This document shows positions 20,673 through 28,522 of a stretch of DNA of 28,522 nucleotides, in pieces. The notes beneath the pieces were generated by a model that was not told the origin of the DNA, did not search any database, and was given only the letters and a program-made list of their open reading frames with translations. This DNA comes from Amphimedon queenslandica. Lineage: Eukaryota > Porifera > Demospongiae > Haplosclerida > Niphatidae. Location: positions 470,174-498,695 of the forward strand of contig NW_003546248.1 in the NCBI RefSeq assembly GCF_000090795.2, in the 5' to 3' direction. Numbering within the stretch: the stretch's first letter is position 1; the number at the start of each line of letters is the position of its first letter. Position numbers and translations under genes: made by a program.

Positions 20673-22347
20673 ATGGGAGTATGTTGGTAAGTGAAAATGT
20701 TTCTTTTTCCATTTTGAGAGAGTGTCCATTCATAATAGCATAGTCCAGTGGGCCTATCCAGAGAGTTTGAATACTAGCCAAGCGTTGGAGACCCTCCAGA
20801 GAAGGATAGAGTTACTGGGAGCTACTAGTCTTGGGAATTGGTCTGTGGATTGTGAAGTACTACAATCAGCCACGCCTATATGTAAGTACAAATGTACCAT
20901 GAAATCAACAAATCCAAGGCTTACGTAAAGTTATATTTACTCAAGCGCTCATATTACAGCAGACTGTAAACTATTTATGAGATGAATCATCAAGAATGCC
21001 ATCTTAGTATTGGGCCAAAGGGTAATTTACCGAAATTGAAAAGGAGAGAATTCTTCCTTTTTGATATTTTTTCTTGATACATATACATGTACTTATGTTG
21101 TGAAAAAAGTTTGAGCTGATTCTAATCAAAATTGGATTTTTTGTGAAGTGTTAAACTTACTCCGAAATCGGGCAAAAATCCTAAGACCCTATAGTACAGG
21201 GTCTTAGGCCGAATTTCACCGAAATTGAAAAGGAGAGAATTCTTCATTTTTATACCTTTTCCTGATGCATATACACATACTTATGCTGTGTAGAAAGTTT
21301 GAGTTGATCACGATCAAAATTGATTTATATGGGAATTTTTAAAGTTACTCCAAAATTGGGCAAAAGTCCCTGTACTATAGTACAGGGTCTTGGGCCGAAT
21401 TTTACCAAAATTGAAAAGGAGAGAATTCTTTATTTTTATATTTTTTCCTGGTGCATATACATGCACTTATGCTGTGTAGAAAGTTTGAGCTGATTCCGAT
21501 CAAAATTGGATTTTTTATGAATTCATGAAGTTGCTGTCAAAGCCCCTGTACTATATAGTACAGAGTATTTTGTCGAAAATGGCTAGGAGAGAATTTTCCA
21601 TTCTTTTCATTTCTGATGTATATATATAACAGAGCAAAAAGCAATTATCCTAATGATATTTTCTTTCTTTATTTTATGATGCAGCTGGCTCACAGAATAA
21701 ATTCATCTACTTTATACACAGTACGGAATATCCCAGGACCACATTCACAGTTGTCGATCCGCCATACCTCTGTCTAGTGGCCGATAACACATTAGATACC
21801 ATTTTCACTCATTTAAAACAAAGCTATGTACCACGGAAGCAGCTGAAAGTGGAGGCCAAGGGACTGAGGTATGAGGTGAGAGGTAAGTATATCGTCAAGT
21901 TTGGATCGGTCACTTTCAGTAACACAAGCAAATCAATCATTGTTGAAGTAAGCAATAATAATGAAAAAAGAAAATAGTATTATAGTTCTAATCATATTTC
22001 AAACTTTCTACTTAGCATAAGGGCATCAATGTGCATTAGAAAATGCTGTACTAATTTCAGAGCCATTCCTTGGAAAAAAGCACGGGCCATATATAGCCTA
22101 TAGTATTTGTTAGAAATCAGTCATTATCTTTTTCTCCTTATAGACAGAAGATATAGAGGAAAACACAGTGAGCACTGCTTGGGATCAACTGGTAGAACTA
22201 ACCAAATCACTGCTACACACGTCAGTTAACATATCCACACCAGAACACGTACAGAAAGCGCTAGATGGTCGATATGCACCTGCAGACAGCATGGTGCAAT
22301 ACGCTCAGATATTCCAACAGATAAGGAAGGCAGGGAGTACCAAATAA
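20673..22347 (+). CDS. MED20: Mediator complex subunit 20
   Basis: A head-module subunit of Mediator, the nuclear bridge between transcription factors and RNA polymerase II. Four exons: 20673-20678, 20719-20881, 21685-21947, 22144-22347, giving 211 aa against 212 in human. Recognised from ALETLQRRIELLGA, WSVDCEVL, GSQNKFIYFIHSTEYP, CLVADNTLDTIFTHLKQ, KGLRYEVRGKYIVKFGSVT and the family C-terminus YAPADSMVQYAQIFQQIRK. Exon 1 is only ATG-GGA: splicing at GTATGT to the acceptor TTTTGAG gives MGRVSIHN, whereas the alternative GTAAGT donor 8 bases later leads to a stop, so I prefer the former. It is divergent from laminin and tail-to-tail with HAL. Intron 2 carries a repeat array. Confidence 0.92.
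21036..21612 (-). repeat. Tandem ~177-bp repeat family in MED20 intron 2, inverted orientation
   Basis: Three units and a fragment, opposite in orientation to the EEF1AKMT2 array. Each reads GAAATTGAAAAGGAGAGAATTC (or a variant), then GCATATACATG-CTTATG-TGTGTAGAAAGTTTGAGCTGATTC, then a TAGTACAGGG palindrome. The unit at 21368-21387 keeps a perfect 20-bp palindrome, CCCTGTACTATAGTACAGGG. The preceding one (about 21180-21208) is an imperfect, longer inverted repeat centred on ATAGT. Confidence 0.9.
22000..22115 (+). repeat. Repeat-family unit in MED20 intron 3
   Basis: A single diverged unit with AAACTTTCTACTTAGCATAAGG, GGCATCAATGTGCATTAG and GGGCCATATATAGCCTATAG. Its orientation matches the EEF1AKMT2 array and is opposite to the array in the preceding intron of the same gene. 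Confidence 0.75.
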
Positions 22348-22569
22348 AGACATAACAAACAACTTCAATAAATAATTAATAACAATGTAATATGTTTTTG
22401 GATTACAAATCAGTTTAATAATAGTGAAGGTATGTGTTCTGGTCGGTTACAAGGTTTACTGTTGAGTATAGCTTTACTTTTATGATCAAAAGGTAAAGAA
22501 GCTAGAGGAATAAAAGAGGTTTTATTTCTCTGTTCTTGTATACATAAAATTTCTAAGAGTGATGGAGCA
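22348..22569. other. Tail-to-tail region MED20 / HAL
   Basis: A 222-bp AT-rich interval between two stop codons, with CAATAAATAA near 22366 as a likely MED20 poly(A) signal. Nothing else is recognised. Confidence 0.6.
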
Positions 22570-24154
22570 TCACTTATTAGCAGTGAAAGTGTGTCCAGAA
22601 TGAAGTGCTTCCTCATATGCTACTATGTACGGAGAAACAACATCCCATACCTAAAACATGGGCACATAATAATTATCCTTCCTCTCTCTCTCTCTCTCTC
22701 TTACTTTTCCTTCTTGTATAAGATTAGTTACAGCTGCTATATCAGGCGCCATGAATCGATCAGTGTCCATAGTCTTGACAACAGAGCGTACCAACTTGTA
22801 CACTTCCTCAAGTGGGTCTGTGGTCTTCTTTGGACGATGGAAGTCGAGGGCTTGACACGCAGCCATCAACTCAATAGCAACAACTAGAAAGAGAGAGAGA
22901 GAGGGGAGATCGCAAGTGTAAAGCAGTTTGTAACACATACAGAGCATGTGTATATATACTTACCTTGTTCAACATGACTCACAACACTAAGTGCCTTCCT
23001 AGCAGCAAACCCACCCATAGACACATGGTCCTCAGTCCCTCCTGATGTAGTGATGGAATCGACTGATGAAGGATGTGTTAAAACCTTGTTCTCCGATACT
23101 ATAAGGCACAGTTAATAATAAATTATGACTACATATAAGATTAGTTTTCTAATGGTATGCAAGGTTGGGGAAGCCCATAATGATAATAATTATTATAAAG
23201 TTGCTCTATAAAAGCAATTTTTCGAAGAGATTTGACATACATTTAACACCCAACAAAGAGATTTTGGTGTTAAACTTACCCAAAGCAGCAGCTGTTACAT
23301 GAGCCAGCATAAAACCTACAAGTGTACATAAAATTAGTATCGGGCTTTGAATGTGACTGTGTATAATATAATACCTGAGTTAAGTCCACCATCTTTAGCT
23401 AGGAAACCAGGTAGATCGCTGTACCCTAATAATTAGACATAATGAACACACACACATATCACAGTCAGGCTCTCTCTATTCCTCTCTCTCTGCTCTACTA
23501 CTCTCTCTCCCTCCGTCCCTCCCTCTCTCTCTCTCTCTCTCTCTCCCTCTCTCTCTCTGCCTACCTACCTGGATGTACCATTCTTTCTAGCCTTCTCTCA
23601 CTCATATTGGCAATCTCATGTACCCCAATTGCAAGGTAATCCAGCACCTATAGGTAATTGATGATTAGGTTGGCTCACAGCATAGGATTAGTACTGCTTA
23701 CTTTGGCTGGATATTCTCCATGGAAGTTGCCTCCAGATATGGTTTCTGCTCTATTAGCCAGGATTATCTACACAAGAAGAAGTGTCAGTAAATAAACATG
23801 GCACCTTCTCCTCTCTCTTTCTCTGTACACATCCCATCCTATGATACATATCTAATGCAACCAGACCTAATGCTATAGCCAAAATCAAATATACGGCTAC
23901 TACATGTATATTTACTATTGACAGCACTAGAACACTACTATACTTGCAAATCCTATTACCAATTACAAGAATGGTATAATAATAACAACTATTATTATTA
24001 TCATTATTTTATTTTATTTTATTTGTAAGCTTTAAAAACTACTTTCCACTATCTTTCCCTTATTCTCTCCTAACCTATTCTACTATTCTGTCCTATTTTT
24101 ATCTTTATCACAGTCGTTGTTGTTGTTGATTATTATCATTATTATTATTATTAC

Positions 24155-24187
<33 letters not shown>

Positions 24188-27093
24188 AGGGTTATCTGTA
24201 GCACTGTTGATTTCAGTTGACAGTATCCTTGACACAAAGTCAAGAGTATCGTGTACTATCCCATGGACCTGTGGTACACATCGCATGGTGTATGGGTCTT
24301 GAATACGATTGCAATCTCTATGACTCTCTAAATAATAAAAAAGAAGACATTATGATAAAGGTAACTTATTAAAGAAAGAAGTACAATATAGAAGAGAAAT
24401 AAAAGACCATACTATTATACCGTACGGTTATAAATTTCATGGGGTATTAATTTTCGTTAATTTCGTGGTTAATTTTTATCCACGAAATTTTAACCCCTAC
24501 CCACCCACACATAAAAACTAATTAACGGGCCATGCAGAGTTCTAACTACCATTTCCAAGCCAGTGGAGGAGCCAAAGTCTTTGTCTATTACTCCATATTC
24601 CACTATAACCCATATGTGTTGGAAGCTAGTCCAGTAGATCCAAGTGAAAAGAAGTTTGCTAACTGCCATCCACGAATATTTGTACCCACGAATATTCACG
24701 AATATTGGCTTCTAAGGACATTTTGGAGAAAACACGAAATTTTGGACCCTCGAATATTACCAACCATACGGTATAATATAGGCAGAAAATTATTCCTGTG
24801 GTTGCAATAATTTATATAAGAAGAACTGTCAAAACCACAAAAATTTAATCTGCAAATCAAAGTTTTCATGCTACACATTGTATCTTGATTACCTCTTATT
24901 TCTGATGGATGCACATTAGAATCAAGCAACGACCTCAGCCTACTGGCCACTAGCAGCTGGCCTTGATGAGGGCGAAGCAAATGAATATCTAAAATAACGA
25001 AAAAACAAGACAAAGATCAGTGAGCATGTCAGCAACATCCACTGTATAATCTACTCTGTCTCTAATACCTTGATCAAAAGCTCGAGGTGTTCCTTTCAAG
25101 ACATCAATGGAGAGAGCAGCAATCACATCAGCTTGATCAGCAACTCTCTTAGACCGAAAATAAGCCTCAGAGCCTAAAGCTGATATAAACTGAGTCCCAT
25201 TAATAAGAGCAATCCCCTGTAGTAATAGTAGTAATAATAATAATGAAATATTACTACATAGCAGGTAGTGGGCATTACCTCTTTGGCTTCTAAGTGGATT
25301 GGTTCCAGCCCATGAGCGTTTAGAACCTATCAACAAGTCATAGAGAAGAGAGAGAGAGAGAGAGAGGGGTGTGTTAATAAATTATAATTGGCGGGTGTTT
25401 GGTTTTACATTCCAGCTGTTGGTGTGCATTAATTGGCTATTTCATTTGACTGCCAATGACTGGTTAACTGTGAAAGGTAAAGAGAGTGAGAGAGAGTACT
25501 TACCTCTTTAGCATCGCCCCAGTCCGTCTTTGGCCCCCACATCTCTCCCTCGCCCATTAGACCAAGTGCAAGGTGGGACAATGGAGCAAGGTCACCGCTA
25601 GCACCGACTGTTCCCTTCTCTGGAACAGAGGACAAACAAGAAGCTACAAAAAAGCAAAAATAACAGCACAGCTGCTTCAACCACTTAAACAAGCAATATA
25701 GATAGAGCATAATGTTATGGTAAAAGGAAGAGAAGCTTACCATTCAAGGCATTCACCAGCTGCTGTAGCGTCTCCAATCTTATACCACTGAAAAGGTGTA
25801 AAGTAAAATACAATTTCCTCTCTCTCCCCCTCTGTCCCTACCTGCAGCCTTTAGCTAATACGTTAATCCTTAGTGCCAGTAGGAGTCTGGTCCTCATTAA
25901 TGAGAGGGGCTCACCCAAACAAGTCGCATGCGAACGAATCAAATTCTCTTGCAACTTACTAAAACAAAAACACGAGAATTTATTCAATAAAGAGATCAAA
26001 AGTATTGTGGATGCATGTGTGCAAACATCATCACCATATACAACATTTTTATAGTAAGTGTATATCACAAGTTACCTAACATTCTCTCTTGAAATAGGGA
26101 CAGAGGCAAACCTGCCAAACCCTGTGTTAATACCATAAACACCTGCAAATGAGATTTGAAATCAACAACAAGGAGGAGATGTCATACAATACCTTTATCT
26201 CCTTCAACTATCCTGTCCACAACTTCCCTGGCTTTCTTTACTCTATAGATAGCTTCCTCCGATAGTTGTACACGGTATTTACCTAATCCGATTTGGATCA
26301 GATCTTCGATAGAGAGTGAGTATCCATCCAGAGATAACACCTACAATGAACAGAGGGAGAGAGAGAGAGAGTGCAAGAAGACTATAAAGAATGGCTGATC
26401 AAGTGTATAATATACTTTGTCAAAATGTTGCTGAAGCTTCAGTTGCTGTTCTTGTTGCATGCTAAAGGAGAGAAAGAGGTGAATGAATAATTGTGGGTAC
26501 ATACAGAGTACAAGGTCATGGAGGTTGATTAATAATGCAGTAAATTCATATTTACTGAAAGCTGCTGATGCAACACTATGAATGTGTATAATAGTGCCTT
26601 GTTGACAGTAACAGTAATGTCAACAAATGATAATGTACAAACAACATTCATTCTGTCTATCTTTACCTGTTGTATATTGATTTCTTGTATGGGTCAGGCC
26701 TAGGGTTAGTTTTCTTTGGACCTAGAGTTACAAAATAGATCCATTTCCCACCCCTCTTGCTTTCACTTTCTTACATAAAGTAAGCCTATCCAGATTTTGA
26801 ATGACATCTTTCGCTTTGCTATCAGGACGTAAGGTCTCTTCGCCTCCCTCCTCGCTGTAGTGTCTCAATTCGTAAGTAGAAGGAGACGGGTTGCAACTGC
26901 CTCTATCTCCTTCCATTATCTCTAGCTCTTTGAGTAGCTCCGGGACAAGATCAGCTACCGTCCGGTCATCAAACGGAACGGGAAGGCTTAGCGTTGGTCT
27001 CTTCTCACCACCTTCTCCTCTTCTCTCGCTCTGTACAGTAACGAAATAAATGCTATCATCCCCTACATGGGAAGAAGACCCAGATGAAGACAT
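22570..27093 (-). CDS. HAL: Histidine ammonia-lyase (histidase)
   Basis: Converts L-histidine to urocanate and ammonia, the first step of histidine breakdown, in the cytosol. Nineteen exons keep frame to 657 aa, the same length I recall for human HAL. The N-terminal ~105 residues are Ser/Glu-rich with a small beta-rich region, as in animal histidases. The catalytic core shows [24 protein letters not shown], the MIO cofactor motif [15 protein letters not shown] (the ASG cyclises to the electrophile), [76 protein letters not shown] and FMAPDI. Exons: 26775-27093, 26667-26721, 26416-26461, 26193-26340, 26076-26142, 25842-25958, 25741-25787, 25504-25619, 25279-25326, 25069-25216, 24893-24988, 24188-24327, 23702-23767, 23569-23647, 23375-23425, 23280-23315, 22964-23098, 22705-22883, 22570-22650. 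Confidence 0.95.
23462..23560. repeat. (CT)n low-complexity tract in a HAL intron
   Basis: A nearly pure pyrimidine tract, mostly TCTC, upstream of the donor at 23568. Short open frames over it are artefacts of composition. Confidence 0.85.
24127..24187. repeat. (ATT)n microsatellite in a HAL intron
   Basis: About 60 bp of ATT triplets abut the donor of the exon ending at 24188, so the splice donor GTAATAATAA is part of the microsatellite itself. Confidence 0.9.
24420..24771. mobile_element. TA-target MITE in a HAL intron
   Basis: 352 bp flanked by TA (24418-24419 and 24772-24773). The ends are CCGTACGGTTATAAATTTC and, inverted, CCGTATGGTTGGTAATATTC; an inner AAATTTCGTG occurs in both orientations. 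It shares the outer CCGTA with the MITE at 5739-5940 but differs inside. It sits in the 24328-24892 intron and makes up most of it. Confidence 0.8.
26462..26666. other. HAL intron with no recognisable content
   Basis: About 205 bp of AT-rich sequence with no family repeat, TIR or ORF that I can support. Confidence 0.4.
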
Positions 27094-28084
27094 TATCAGG
27101 AAAATGAATCCAGTTTGGCTGTGACCGTTGTACCGTATTTGTGTGGTCTTAATCACTTCTCTATACTGTATGTTGGAGGTGTGTATGTGGTGTGTTTGAT
27201 GGGTGGGCTGGGCTGGGTGGGTCAAGAAGAATTCATATCATCTCTGATACGAAATCAATGATTCAAGCCTGATGTCTATTTTGATACAGCCCTGACTGGC
27301 ATCAATGTTGAATCATGGATGATCATCATGATTGTATCATACTAGACTGATTGCTTTGCAGGCTCCCCATAATCCATGATACAGGAATGTATCAGGCTGA
27401 TCCTGATTGATATCCAGGTATGATGCAGGACTAGCCTGTATGCATAATGCATGCACAAACATGTAGATCTATGCATCAGAAAGAAATCGTGCATAATGGA
27501 GAATTCTCTCTTTATAGTCATCTTCATGAAATTTGATTACACAGCCTTTGACTCAGTCTCTGTACTATAGTACAAGAACTTTACAGATTCATCATAATTA
27601 GCTCAAATTTTCTGCACAATATATGAACATGCCATATAATTGTATCAGGAAAAAAATTAAAATGTAAATTTTCTTCTTTTTAAATTTAGCAAAATTTGAC
27701 CCAAGACCATGTACTATCATAGGACAGGGACTTTGACCAGATTTTTGAAGAACTTCATAAAAAACTAGTTTTATTGGAATCAGCTCGAATTTTCTACAGA
27801 ACATACGAACATGTATCAGATAATTCTGTAGCCCACTATGTGTGAAATATTGCTCATGTTAGCTCCTTGAGGTGCAACTGTACAGTGATGTTAAGATCAA
27901 TCATGAAGTGTGAAACATACTTCACAGTAGCCCTGTGCTCTGCATGATCATGCAAGACTTAATCACATGTTCATCACATGCTCTTCAGTTGTTTGAGAAA
28001 AAAGGTTTATCTGTCATCTGAAATTTGTTTCAATAGCTGATTCTTGAGTTGTTGTGCTTCAATAAGTCCCTCTGTTCTTCATCG
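27094..28084. other. Intergenic region HAL / Ig-like gene, with repeat fragments
   Basis: The first ~150 bp is the HAL promoter side, with a TGGGTGGGCTGGGCTGGGTG run near 27201-27220. A stretch rich in ATGATAC/GTATCA words follows (27236-27440). Diverged units of the dispersed repeat family lie at about 27495-27570 (GGAGAATTCTC, CTGTACTATAGTACA), 27597-27735 and 27775-27830. No gene is supported here; the short minus-strand open frames overlap repeats. Confidence 0.6.
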
Positions 28085-28522
28085 ATGGAGCCTAAATCCT
28101 GTTTGATATTTGTGATTGTATTATGTGCAGTAACTGCTGTCTCTTGCAGTAAAAATAAAAGTAAGATATTGCAAAGTTTTGTAGTACATTTTGATTCATT
28201 GTACATGATCTTGTTTGTGTAGGAGAGGAATGGCAGTTGCTTATTCCTGACGGTAAAATAACCTCCTCACCTTCAGACAGTGCTGTTAAAATAGGAGAAA
28301 AGCTGACAGTCTTTTGTACCTATCCTTCTTACATCCTACCACACATGCAGAAAAAACCTCGCATCTGTCATGATGAGTTTAAGAATGGTAGAAAGGTTGG
28401 AACTGTCTGCCACAGGATTAAGAGCACAACTGAATCAAATTCTGGTGAACTAGTCAACTTTCTTTACCATTACACTCCATCCCACCGTGGTGAACATGCC
28501 TCAGTTCACCTGCTCCAATCTT
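28085..28522 (+). CDS. Secreted Ig-like protein, 5' part only
   Basis: Exon 1 (28085-28160) encodes a clear signal peptide, MEPKSCLIFVIVLCAVTAVSC. After a 62-bp intron (28161-28222) exon 2 continues to the window edge, still open. The mature region reads EEWQLLIPDGKITSSPSDSA, then VKIGEKLTVFCTYPSY, a pattern like the B-strand and first cysteine of an immunoglobulin domain. Further cysteines follow in RICHDEFK and VCHRIK, and the Y-x-C motif that would end the domain is not yet reached. I do not recognise the family. It could be an Ig-type surface receptor or a secreted recognition protein; the rest of the gene is needed. Confidence 0.6.

Noticed and set aside
23442..23639. Leu/Ser-rich open frame
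   Set aside because: It is translation of a (CT)n tract in a HAL intron.
24420..24771. Possible extra exon or antisense gene in the HAL intron
   Set aside because: Open frames there are confined to the MITE and show no protein family features.
27236..27440. Repeated ATGATAC/GTATCA words as possible operator or hormone-response arrays
   Set aside because: Spacing is irregular and no consistent site length emerges; better explained as low-complexity drift.
1..28522. tRNA, rRNA or viral/retroviral genes
   Set aside because: I saw no cloverleaf with A/B boxes, no rRNA sequence, and no reverse transcriptase, integrase or capsid-like frame by eye; covariance and profile searches were not possible here.

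Overview
This is gene-dense, AT-rich animal nuclear DNA with many small exons and very small introns (most about 45-65 bp). The gene set (GRAMD4, cereblon, EEF1AKMT2, a laminin chain, MED20, histidine ammonia-lyase) is metazoan. The compact introns and a Death-domain/ankyrin gene of a type expanded in sponges suggest a demosponge such as Amphimedon. The species is an inference; the metazoan nature is secure.

Layout, left to right: the 3' half of a GRAMD4-like gene (copy A, +) and a cereblon fragment (-) form one side of a tandem-duplication junction at 2790/2791. Next come a Death-domain/ankyrin gene (-) that stops at the junction, a complete GRAMD4-like gene (copy B, +) whose first intron holds a 2.07-kb foldback transposon with two MITEs nested in it, and a complete cereblon gene (CRBN, -). 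Then follow EEF1AKMT2 (+), a full laminin chain (-), MED20 (+), histidine ammonia-lyase HAL (-), and the 5' end of a secreted Ig-like protein (+) that runs off the window.

From GRAMD4-B onward the genes alternate strands, giving head-to-head pairs (CRBN/EEF1AKMT2, 60 bp between start codons; laminin/MED20, 171 bp) and tail-to-tail pairs about 150-220 bp apart. The genes do not form one pathway. Exon models built by eye keep frame throughout: CRBN 473 aa, GRAMD4-B about 560 aa, laminin 1,708 aa, MED20 211 aa and HAL 657 aa, all close to their family lengths.

The main points of interest are: (1) a tandem duplication whose junction truncates both CRBN and the Death/ankyrin gene and leaves them in the same frame, separated only by TAA-TGA; (2) a laminin with a gamma/alpha-type L4 domain but a beta-type cysteine knob in its coiled coil; (3) a foldback element in which each arm preserves the empty site of a MITE inserted in the other; (4) a ~177-bp repeat family, tandem in introns, carrying CTATAG-centred palindromes; (5) a cereblon thalidomide-type pocket keeping all three tryptophans, with Ile at the human Val388 position. 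I recognised no defence system, CRISPR array or virus.
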